This document shows positions 31,740 to 41,396 of a DNA stretch of 64,000 nucleotides, in pieces (within the stretch, counting starts at the first letter, position 1; each line of letters begins with the position of its first letter). Below the pieces are notes generated by a model. That model was not told the DNA's origin, ran no database searches, and worked only from the letters and a program-made list of their open reading frames with translations. The DNA lies in NCBI GenBank assembly GCA_958450325.1, contig OY288243.1:62728606-62792605 (forward strand), written 5' to 3'. This stretch comes from Agrostemma githago (lineage: Eukaryota > Streptophyta > Magnoliopsida > Caryophyllales > Caryophyllaceae). The translations under genes and the position numbers were made by a program.

Positions 31740-31915
31740 TATTATAAATATATTATAGAACAATGTCGTAAACCAGAAATCGGAATGAGATTATATTGAT
31801 GTGTGTTACAATACATGAGTTAGATCGATATTTATAGATATCGAAACAATAAAGGACGTGTCTCTTCGCGGAGAGACGTATTGCTTGGAAGGATAATAAC
31901 ATCCATATTATAACA
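31740..31915 (-). repeat. 5' LTR of the non-coding element (176 bp)
   Basis: Same sequence as 27161-27336. On the minus strand it ends TTTATAATA and is followed by CGTTATCAGCACGATCG, the presumed primer site region. The terminal TA in place of CA is unusual but is the same in both copies. Confidence 0.9.
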
Positions 31916-32065
31916 TTTTTCTTAAAAAAAGATTGAATAAATCTAAGAACTTTTTTTAAAAAGTTCATCCATTGTGACTAAAAGTTCCTAAATATTGAGA
32001 TTGTGAATATATTACATGGCATAGGAAGAACTTATTTTTAAGTTCTATCATTATGGTTGCTCTTA

Positions 32066-32921
32066 TATACGGAGTATTATAAAATTCTACAATAAAAAAT
32101 TAAAACGGATAAACCCGTGAATTTCACAGGACACATACCTAGTGAGACTTTAAAAGCAATAGAAATTAATAAATTGAATACGAATCATTTATGAGATAAT
32201 ATGTCGAGAAATATGCAATGAGTCATAACCCCACAAAAGTCTTGAATTTTAAAGACTCAACTTAAAAGACTTTGATACATTATTGGTACACCCCACACGA
32301 GTCTTGAGACCAGACTTACCTCAAGACTATCCATGATCTTCCAAAACTACAAAAAAATTTAAGATTTCCTCAAAACTACTAAAAATCTTAAATACTTTCC
32401 TCAAGACTTTGCAACATTACGGGTTAGACTTTCTCAGGACATCACCAATAATATTACCCTAATGAATTGAAGTAAACATATTCCTCGGACAAACACATAT
32501 ATACTGAACCAAAATAAATTAAATAATCAACTAGTACTAGTAAAAAGAGGGGATATAATCCTCCACGCAGAGTACATCCAGATCCAGGCATCCAACTTGT
32601 AAAAGGTCCACTGACAATATCCAATCCTTTCAATCAAAAACAATTTTAAAATGCCATCATTTTCTTCTCCATTTCACACCAACCAACCAACCAAACCGGT
32701 ACCCCATTTTCTTGAAAAAAGAAAAAAAAATTAATAAAACATTTAACTTGAAAAAATAAAATACAACATATTCTGCCGTCACCAGTCAAGTTTCCTCTCC
32801 ACAATAACCTGCGCATTTTTATACACTTTACTTACGCACTGTGCGCACCTCTTTTTGGTTTTTACGAATTTCTGTAAAATTAATCAATCAAAGATGTGCA
32901 ATGTTACATTCCTTCCTTTGG
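32066..32921. other. Intergenic DNA downstream of the receptor kinase gene
   Basis: About 850 A/T-rich bases with no supported gene. The right 100 bases probably hold the kinase 3' untranslated region (transcription is leftwards). Several AGTCTTGA/TCAAGACT motifs at 32240-32430 suggest a degraded MITE, but I could not define ends. Confidence 0.4.
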
Positions 32922-33598
32922 TCAGGGAGTGACAGAGGAAGGAGGTGTCCTAGACTCCATTGGCGGTGTATTCCCATCAGACCCCTTAGACGGGTCGTCT
33001 GACGACTGCCTAATGCCATCATCGGTAGCACTTTCACTCCGATTCATATCTTCAATCATACGTAATGCCTCTGGCATCGATGGGCGTTGATCGGGCACTG
33101 TCGAAACACATGCCATTGCAATTTGCAGTAGCTGGACCATTTCCTCTTCAATATTATGATACCTCATAAGCTCCACATCAAATACCTCAGCTGTCCATTC
33201 TTCCCGGACCACCGATTGGACCCACCTGGGAAGGTCGATACCCTCGTCCCCTAATGATGCTTGGTTTGGGGATTTCCCCGTTAGAAGCTCTAATAATAGG
33301 ACACCAAAGCTGTACACGTCAGATTTAGGGGTCGGTTTCCGGGTCTCCACAACTTCAGGGGCCCGGTACCCGGCAATGCGGTTTGTGTTGGAACCGGAGT
33401 TGGGGGAAAAGAGAGGAGAGAGACCAAAGTCGGAAACGGCTGGCTCATTGTTGGAGTGGAGAAGGACATTTGATGATTTTATGTTGCCATGGATGAGGTT
33501 GGTGGATGTGTGTAGGTATGAAAGTCCCTGGGCGGTTCCAATGGCTATCTTCATACGATTGTCCCAGTTTAATGATGCTCGGCCTGCACCTCGGTTGC
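32922..33598 (-). CDS. Receptor kinase exon 2 (kinase C-lobe)
   Basis: The acceptor TTACAG lies just before GCAACCGAGGTG on the minus strand. Phase 1 joining completes the Gly codon after SLLH, giving HGNRGAGRASLNWDNRMKIA. The exon carries the catalytic-loop HGN, DFG, APE and the long conserved stretch IDLPRWVQSVVREEWTAEVF. Stop TGA at 32922-32924. Confidence 0.95.
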
Positions 33599-36500
33599 CT
33601 GTAATTCACATGCCAGTATCGTCACAAAAACTTTAAGATCACTGTTTTGATAGATAAACTGCATACAGTAATTAGTAAGTAGCGTAAGTGCAAGCAGGTG
33701 TGTTCTTTTGCAGTGTACTTCAGAATCACTGGACGAGTGAATAAACAGGATTAAATATATTAAGCATCCTGCATTTTATTTTCTACTGAAAAGGACCATT
33801 TTTATGGTGACAGGTTTTGAGAAAACCGGCACAATATGATTTCACCTGGTAAGCTATAAAGGTGTCAAATACTCCACATCTTCAAAAGAGCTTAATTCAC
33901 TCCCAAGTCCTATCCAATTTTTCAAGGGTACCTCCAAAAATACTTGGTGCCAACCTCGGTTCCAGTTGGGTGATCACTACTGCTAACATGAGCTGCTGTA
34001 AGAGAACCAAAATGTCTTGGACTATCGCATCCCGTTTTCTATTTGATTACTCCAAGGAAATGTGCATCTTCCCTAAAGCAGAGAGACAAGTTTTACGAAG
34101 ACCGGCGCAGGATATTTTAAGTGTACTACGTAATACCTAAATTGTATATCGAAAATGTGGCGGAGCTTGAAAAGAAAAGAGACAAGTTTAAAAATGACTA
34201 ATTCTTAAAAGCTACCATGTGCTTCATAACAGCTAACTACAATCACCATGCTCCTGTAAAGCTCAAAGTGGTTGATTATGCTCTTAGGTGTCTTGATGAT
34301 GACCATTGAGCATCATTCACACTGTCATAATTAGATAGATACAGGCATGTAGTAGGTAAGCAAACAGACACTACGCTCAAGTCTCAACAACATTTCATAC
34401 CATCACATAAATGATAATCCAAGGTTAGGTTGGACCTAATCTATGGATCAGGTATTAAGACAAGTGCCATCCTACAGCCTAAGAGGAAGAGCCAAAAGAT
34501 ATAATTAGAAGACGACTAAAAGATTAATTACCACGAATATCAAGTTCAACCCCGTCATTCTGTCACATTCAAACTTATTCAAAAGTCCTCACCAAATGAA
34601 CAGTACAAATTCAAATCATGGTTTTGTACATTAGTTCAACCGTAATCACAAACCTAAAAATTGACTGCGACAACATAATCTCAATCACTGCCTGAAAATG
34701 CGGCCAAAACAGCTGCAAAATGAGGTCTGTGCAACTTTTAAAACATTTTTCAATGTAATGTGACTGATTTTCACAATGGAACGTTGAATTGAGATTCAAA
34801 ACACATAAATTGATAGACAAACTCAGGTAACCACAAAAAAAGGGATTACACAAAGATTGGGGTGTCAACGTATAATGGCCAAACTACCAAATTGGTGAAA
34901 AAAGAGGACTCCGTATCACTTGTCTCAAATTGGTGAACAAAAAACGCCAAGTGACAAACTGATTGTTAAAAAAAAAAAAGAACATTCGTGGCAACAGACC
35001 TACACAAAATAACCAAAAAAAACATCGTGTGTTAGCCTTTACCGTCGATTCTATCCACACCTCTCCTAGGGGTGTTAGTTTTTTTTTGCCTTTCACTAAA
35101 TAGTAAAATATCACACCGTCCAAGGGATGGCAATGGATGAGGCTACTCGCATCCATACATTACATTACAAATGTCATCCGTCTATTGTCCATCCATCATC
35201 CACGGTGATGAACGGGTGATGATTTATTTATGTTTAGAAGTCCAAAAGCGTAAAATTTTATTTCACCTAAAAGTTATAAGGACAATTTACGTAATGAGAA
35301 AACTAGATACAGTAATAAAAATGGGATGGAGGACACCTATTACTCAATACTAGACATTAAACTATTCTCCCAAGAGAAATAAATTAGACCAATTCATATA
35401 TCTAAATCATTGAATATAACTAACGCAACATAATACGGTGGGTAAAATCTCTCCATTACTTTCTCTCCATTTCCTCTCACATCTTATTATAATACCCGTA
35501 CTTTTCATACACTTTAAATGATTAAAATAGAAACCGTTGGATCATTCCAGAATACATCTAGACCGTTAACAAGTAATCAATGAAATAGGCCTACTTAGGT
35601 TACTCCCTCCTTATCATTATAAACTTTATTATTTTTGTTAGGTAATGTGTCACTTTGAAAAGTGGAAGTAATCAATAAAACATGAGTACTTTGTTAGAAT
35701 AATCGGCCTAAATCGCCATTTACGGTTCATTTTCACGATTTAGTGAACCAAACAAAAAATTGTGGTTTTCATTTTTGTCGGTACAAATTGTTCCTGCGCA
35801 CTCCTAGTCTATCCCAAGTGGTCGACAAAATCAGTTTATCTATGTTGCCGGTGATATTTTTTACTTTTCTTGTTCTAATTTTATACTCCTTCCGAGTTTA
35901 AGAGCAAGTCCAACAGTGGGAAAAAATGACAAGCTTGCAATTTAGATAAATAATTAAGCTACAATGCAAACATCGGAGAAGAAAAAATAGGCGTGCCAAG
36001 AAACACCTGCTCAAACAAGCTACAAGCTACAGAGGAAAATATCTATGTTAAACAAAGAAAAGTTATATGTGAGACCCACAAAGCTATAATAGATTGCAAC
36101 TGGAAAGCAAACTGCTTGAGAAACGTACGTGGAAAGACAATTAGAAGATTATACAACCAGTTGTACATAGCTCTATGTACAACTGGTTTTTTGATTTTGA
36201 GATTTAGCACAAAGGTTTCGAGCTTTGCTGTAAACTTTCTGAGCTTTAGTGTAAAGTTATCGAGTTAAATCACATAAATATTTAAGCTCAAAAACTTACA
36301 ACTTAGCTCAGAAACTTTTATAAGCTCAGTAAATATATACAAAAGCTCAACAAATTTGCCTTGGTTGTACAATACTACCGTAAAACCAGGTCTATAATCC
36401 TATTTTCCGTGGAAAGGCTAGCTAGCTAACCATTGGACTTACTCTGAAGTATTCTTCAATATTTCTCTTTTGAACTGAGTTATTCATATTTTCCCCTTTC

Positions 36501-39500
36501 CTTTTTAAGTTATCCATATGTGGTCTATATTTAACCTTACATTTGTCTCTCTTTCTCCTTTTGAGTCATTCATTCTTCCACTCTTATTTTATTTAAAGGG
36601 TGGAACACTGAGGACGTGTTTTGATAAGAAAATGAGATGGAAAGGGCGGGGAGGGGAAAGAAGGGAAAGGAAAGAGAAGGAGGAGGGGGGATTACATGAA
36701 GTTTTCTTTACAAATCTAGCCAATTTTAGGTGAGAAAATGAGTTGGCCTGGAGAAAGGAAATGGAGGGATCCATTTTCCCTCCCCTTTCAAATCCTTCCA
36801 CCCTCATTTTATTATCCAAACAAAGGTTATATCTTCATCCCTTCCCCTCCATTTTCCTCTATCCAAACACAACCTAAGAGTATTTTTTTGCAAATCTGCC
36901 ATCATGATATATTATACCAATCTGTCAATTATTTGTCAACAACACTAAAAATAAGTTTATTGTGAAATCTGTTAGTTTGGAGTTGTCTATGTAGATTAGC
37001 CTTACTTAAATGGACCCATAGTTGCTCATCGAGCTAGTTACTTAAATGGACCCACAAGGAGAAATCAACCAATAGAAAAATATAATGCATGAGATGTGGG
37101 TCTAGCTAAGCTATAAGTTATAAATTGGCTAAACCATTGGAGACTTTTGTAACTTGAAGCTATTGTAGCTTAAAAATTGAGGTGGCAAACTCAAGCTAGT
37201 AAAAATTAGCTTCTCCATTACACTTGCCCTTACCATATTACCCCAACCCTCACTATTTACTTACATTACCATTTTAAATTGATGCCAAAAAAAAAATTGT
37301 GCTCATTTGCAGTAGGAATAAAATACAAGGAAGAAGTATTTTTTTTATCAGTTAGGCACAAGTAATACTTTATTTTTACTGGCTTGTCACTTTAGTGAAG
37401 CCTCTTTTTTTTTTACCAATTTTGTTATTTGGCTGGCGCACAACAATCTTATTCCATAATTTGTGCAATCAACAAATGTCCTTGGACATTTAACTTGACA
37501 AAAGGATCAGTGATGTTAGAAAAGGAAAACTAAAAACAAATGTGGTTTTATTTTTCCACAAATTTTTACTTCAGGCTTGGGGTGATAAATAATTATGGGG
37601 AGCAATGCAAAATTGTTGGGTGATATCAAGGTCAGTAACCAGCTCAGCTATTTCCGCATAGAAAAGAGGACCTTAGGTGAGACACATGCTTTATACTAGT
37701 CAAAAATACACACCTGAAAAGTCCAAATTACCCCTTGTTCACTAAACGTCAGACTCACACAATATGACCGACCAATCATCATTCTACATAAACCAAAGTG
37801 ATTTATGGGGTGGTAACGTAACATGCAAAACAACCAAATCCAGCTTTTCTTTTTCTTTTTCTTTTGTTAACCCTTTTTTGGTTCAGCGTTTCCTCTAAAC
37901 TTTGAATCCTGAACTTTTTGTAACGTAAGGAATGATAAAACCGAGTGGAGGACTGGGGTTAGGGTTGGGGTGGTCATCATTAAAATGAGAACAAACATGT
38001 CACATTTGTCGGTGCCTAATATCATCAAAGCCTCAAAGGGTGTGCTACAATCTTGGTCCCAACTCCCCTTGTTTTCTCTATATCTTTCAAATTAATTCAC
38101 CCAGAAATGATACTGTATATGGAGTAATCAAAGACTAATCACTCAAGGCGCTCAACTCCACTGTCAACGTCTCGTTTACTTTTCAATGATTTTTATCAAG
38201 ACCATACTTAACCCTATTTTATCATCGCTATACTATACATACCTCCATATGAGTATTATTTTTTTATTGAAATTATAGTTTTATAAAAAAAAAAATACAA
38301 AGACCTCCATGATATTGAGTCCTACTTATTTTGTCAAAAAAAAAATACTCCGTATACAGGATATGACACATTTATTACTCCAATTTCGAACCAAAAAGTA
38401 AACATAAAAATCTAGCAAAATACTTTCACTCGTTAACATTAATGAGAGACCTCTTCCATGATATTGGGTCTATTCCCTTTTTTTCATTTAATTCTTTACG
38501 TGGAGGTCGTTTTTGTGAGGAAAAATAGTGGATCTAAGTAAAAAATTGAATGAATGGGGTGGGTACATATTTTTAAGTTTGGTTTTTAGTTTTTTTTTTT
38601 TGTGAACGTCCTTTAGCTCTCCATAGACATGCTTCTAAGTAAATGAAGTGAAACAGAGGGAGTATAACAACTACTGCGTATATAGAAGTTCTAAAATTCA
38701 TCAACCAATCCCAAAAACCAATCTAGTAATTTGTAAACTAGATTATGGAATTCTTCGTTTAGGTTAAATCCAATCAAAGATTGAATATGCCTTAATCAAC
38801 AGCAATTATGGTACGTATGAGACTATTGAAATTGAACGATAGCATTATCATACGTACTAGATAATGGTTTTTTCTAAGGAAAAATCATTAACTAATCCCT
38901 AAAACAACTACCACAGATCGACTGGTAAACAATTAGGCAAGGGCTCGCTTGGGATGGGGTTAATTATTAAGGGGGTAATAGAGCAAAAATGAACTAGAAA
39001 ATGATGGAAAGTAGTGATGATATTAAGCGGGAATGGAGAAAATTAAGGAAGTATAGCTTATTTAGGGGGGAATTATTACTCCCCTCTCCCCCCAAGTAAT
39101 GCATTACCCCCAATGGGGGTAATTATCCCCCTCGTATCTCTTTTACACTATAAAATGTTACAATCAAACAACAAGTTCATCCATTTCTAGTTCATTTTTG
39201 AACTATTACCCCCTTAATAATTAACCCCATCCCAAGCGAGCCCTAAGTATAACAGAGTTGGAAAGTAAAGGAAGTAGAGAGGAGAGAACTGGTACCATGT
39301 AAGAGAGAAGACAAGCTGCCATTAGTCAAGTAATCTGAAACCAACAACTTCTCATCTTTGGAGAAATAATAGGCCCGCAGAGGAACCACATTCTGATGCT
39401 TACACTTCCCCAGCAACTCCATCTGCACCTCGAACTCCTTCTTACCCGCCGCCACATCCTTGAGCCGCTTCACCACCACCGTCGTCCCTTCCTCCAGCAC

Positions 39501-40625
39501 CGCCTTGTAGCTCGTCCCCACGCTCCCCTTTCCCAGCACCTCCGCCGACGCCCTCAGCAGGTCCTCCAAGTCGAACCTGTACCCCCCTCCCCCGTTCACG
39601 AACACCAGCTTGTTCCTCTCCCCTCCCTCCGGCCCCGTCCCGCTCGTCAGGTCGTCCTTCGACGACGACGTCCCCGCCTCCCCGACTGCCCCCGCCGCCG
39701 CCGCAGCACCAGCTCCTCCTGCCACTGCCGTCTTCGGCTTCACTGGCCGCTCTTTCCTCCGCCTCAACAGGCAGAGGAGCAGGCAGAGCAGAAGCCCCAG
39801 GAGTAGCGCCGCGGCCGCCACCGAGATTCCGATGATGGCTGCCTTCGAGAGCTTCCTCTTCTTCTTCCCGTTTAGCTCTGCCGGTGATGAAGGAACCACC
39901 GAGGGCTGATCCGACGGCGGGGCGGGGAAGAAGGTGCTGTTACACCGCGGGAGGGGCCCGCCGCAGAGCTGTAAGTTTCCAGCGAACGACGACTCCGGGA
40001 AGGTGGAGAGCGTCTTGGGGATTGAGCCGTTGAGGTTGTTGTTGGAGACGTTGAATTCCGACAACCGCGCCGTAATGCTGGGCAAGGCGCCCGTGAATGC
40101 GTTGCTCTGCAGGAATAAGCCGTTGAGGTTGGAGAGAGTGTTGATGGAGAAGGGAATGGGACCGGTGAAGTTGTTGAAGGAGAGGTCGAGGCGAGTGAGG
40201 CGAGTGAGCTGAGTGAGCCCGGAAGGGAAGTCGCCGGAGAGGGAGTTGTGGCCGACGTAGAGGGAGCGGAGGAGGGTGAGGTTGGAGAAGTCGGAGGGGA
40301 GGGGACCGGTGAGGCGGTTGGAGTGGATGGAGAGCACGCGGAGCTGGGAAAGCCGGCCGATGGTGTTCTCTGGAATGGGGCCGACTAATCCGACGGCGGG
40401 GAGGCGGAGTGACTGCACGTGGGACCTGGTTGAGTCGCAGGAGACCCCGACCCAGTCGCAGGCTGACTCGGAGGAGTTCCATCGGAGACGGGGCGCGTGG
40501 GGGACTTGGGATAGGAATGATTGTAGGGCTTGCTTGTCCTGAGTCGGCTCAGGAATCACGCGCCCAATTGACACCAGTAGAACAACTGCACACAGGAAAT
40601 AATAATAATAATAATAATAATTCAT
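32922..40625 (-). CDS. LRR receptor-like kinase, At2g26730-like, probable inactive kinase (two exons)
   Basis: Joined exons 40625-39296 and 33598-32922 give 2007 bases, 668 residues. Order: signal peptide 1-25 with a poly-Tyr start, LRR N-cap with DWVGVSC, about five LRRs (70-205), Pro/Ser linker, transmembrane helix 261-287, basic stop-transfer LLRRRKERPVK, Ala/Gly-rich juxtamembrane, kinase domain about 350-635, Ser/Pro tail ending in VTP. Glycine loop GKGSVG 365-370 and Lys386 (VVVKRL) are intact. The catalytic HRD is HGN (480-482), while DFG (500-502) and APE (523-525) are present, so phosphotransfer is doubtful. The family acts at the plasma membrane in growth or immune signalling, mostly as scaffold (family knowledge). 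The C-terminal tail matches my memory of At2g26730 closely. Confidence 0.95.
36157..36186. repeat. Perfect 14-bp palindromic hairpin
   Basis: CCAGTTGTACATAG, two bases, then its exact complement CTATGTACAACTGG. A related TTGTACAATAC occurs at about 36365. Together with repeated GAGCTTT..GTAAA motifs between them this may be a degraded MITE of about 230 bp. Confidence 0.6.
36605..36878. mobile_element. Possible MITE with imperfect terminal inverted repeats
   Basis: The left part, GTGTTTTGATAAGAAAATGAGATGG, reduced to the shared core GTGTTTTGATA, pairs with the right end, whose reverse complement is GTGTTTGGATAGAGG. Both arms continue with purine-rich GGGAAAGG-type sequence. No clear target duplication and no coding capacity. 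Confidence 0.4.
38940..39244. mobile_element. MITE of ~305 bp beside the splice donor
   Basis: The left end AGGGCTCGCTTGGGATGGGG and the right end CCCCATCCCAAGCGAGCCCT are exact inverted repeats, and pairing continues through TTAATTATTAAGGGGGTAATA for about 70 bases in all. The centre has a further small inverted repeat around TTACCCCCAATGGGGGTAA. The right end is only 51 bases from the exon 1 donor (39295). Target duplication unclear. Confidence 0.85.
39296..40625 (-). CDS. Receptor kinase exon 1 (signal peptide, LRRs, TM, kinase N-lobe)
   Basis: The start ATG at 40625 gives a signal peptide beginning with seven Tyr residues from an ATT/TAT repeat, then a hydrophobic core CAVVLLVSIG. LRRs include LRVLSIHSNRLTGPLPSDFS and LTRLDLSFNNFTGPIPFSIN. 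The TM helix is AIIGISVAAAALLLGLLLC. The exon ends at LLHG in the kinase N-lobe after DEKLLVSDYLTNGSLSS. High GC in the coding strand contrasts with the surrounding A/T-rich DNA. Confidence 0.95.
40597..40622 (-). repeat. AAT/ATT trinucleotide microsatellite in the signal peptide
   Basis: Eight to nine uninterrupted AAT units (plus strand) immediately after the start codon, coding poly-Tyr. Length change would add or remove Tyr without a frameshift. Confidence 0.9.
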
Positions 40626-41097
40626 TGTTAGGGAAGGGAGGAATGAATGTTGGTTTGATTAATTAGAGGAGATTGGGGGGGAGTTCTCCAAGGAGGAGAA
40701 ACCCATGTGAGGGGAAATCAGTGAAGAAGAGTGAGTGAGTGAGTGAGGGAGGGAGGGAGGGAGAAAAAGGCGAGGGCTAGGTGGGTGAGGAAGTATCACG
40801 AGAAGCATAAAAGGGTGAGGAGGAGAAGGAAAAAGCAACTGGTTACTACTTTGATCATTTTTGGTTCACTCGTTGTTGCTTTGCTGGCTACCAACTCGTA
40901 GTAGCAACTACGGAGTAGTATTGAATTAATCAAGGTGGAAAACTGAGTTGGGACTTGGGAGTACTTGACATTAATAATGGAACTCTAAATTTTGAGAAAT
41001 TAATTATAACTATATACAACAAAGTAACATTGACGTGAAAAGAATTTGTGTTTTTTTTTTTGAGATCTCAAGAAGTTAATTACTTCACTATCACTTA
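40626..41097 (-). promoter_or_regulatory. Upstream region of the receptor kinase gene
   Basis: Holds GTGAGTGAGTGAGTGAGG and GGGAGGGAGGGAGG at about 40730-40765. On the gene's strand this is a CT-rich tract typical of plant 5' leaders and core promoters. I did not find a convincing TATA box; TTTTATG at about 40805 is a weak candidate. Confidence 0.45.
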
Positions 41098-41205
41098 GAG
41101 CTTCTTTGGTTGCCTCAGGAGATTATAGAAAGTAAAGATTTTTATGAATTATGAAAAAATTGAGTGGTTTGGTTGCCTCAAATTTGTACAAATTAGGAAA
41201 TAGTA

Positions 41206-41396
41206 CTCCCTCCGATTCTTTAGATTCGCAACGTTTACTATTTGCACAAATAATAAGGTTGTGAGTGGAGATGGTGGGTCTCACCAATAAAGTAAAAAGC
41301 TTCCACAAAGAAAAACTTACCTATTATAGAAATGTTGCAAACTTAATGAATTTGCCAAATATGGAATATGTTGCGAATCTAAAGAATCGGAGGGAG
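41206..41396. mobile_element. Stowaway-like MITE (191 bp)
   Basis: The ends CTCCCTCCGATTCTTTAGAT and ATCTAAAGAATCGGAGGGAG are perfect inverted repeats, flanked by TA at 41204-41205 and 41397-41398. CTCCCTCC ends with TA duplication are the Stowaway (Tc1/mariner) signature. No coding capacity. Confidence 0.93.

Larger units (their letters stand above)
27161..31915 (-). mobile_element. Complete non-coding LTR retrotransposon (LARD-like), 4.75 kb
   Basis: Two 176-bp LTRs that I read as identical, flanked by TTTTT duplications (27156-27160 and 31916-31920). On the minus strand the LTR starts TGTTATAATATGG and ends TTTATAATA. A purine tract CCAAGGGAGAG precedes the 3' LTR (right of 27336), and CGTTATCAGCACGATCGTC follows the 5' LTR. 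No frame longer than about 70 codons exists in 4.4 kb, so it has no gag or pol. Two internal blocks with AAAACCCARTGGGA recall 3' regions of Ty1/copia elements (memory, moderate). Identical LTRs imply a very recent insertion dependent on another element's enzymes. Confidence 0.85.
26957..32062. mobile_element. Tourist-like MITE split by an LTR element
   Basis: The left end GAGCAACAATAATGAGAGG (26957) and the reverse complement of the right end, GAGCAACCATAATGATAG (ending 32062), are matching terminal repeats, each flanked by TTA (26954-26956 and 32063-32065). TTA duplications mark PIF/Harbinger-type Tourist MITEs. Without the 27161-31915 insertion and its duplication the MITE would be about 350 bp. 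No coding capacity. Confidence 0.75.
33599..39295 (-). other. 5.7-kb intron of the receptor kinase gene
   Basis: Donor CATG/GTACCA at 39295 and acceptor ATTACAG/GCAACC at 33599. Both splice positions are fixed by protein continuity. The intron is A/T-rich, has no supported gene and contains at least two MITE-like insertions (36605-36878, 38940-39244) and a perfect hairpin (36157-36186). Close relatives have, as far as I remember, a short intron here, so transposon growth likely enlarged it. Confidence 0.9.

Noticed and set aside
35590..35900. MITE with ACTCCCTCC and ACTCCTTCC ends
   Set aside because: The two ends are in direct, not inverted, orientation and no target duplication is visible.
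39396..40542. Several ORFs of 85-180 codons overlapping receptor kinase exon 1
   Set aside because: Shadow frames of a GC-rich coding exon, rich in Arg/Pro/Leu with no domain; the kinase frame explains the sequence.
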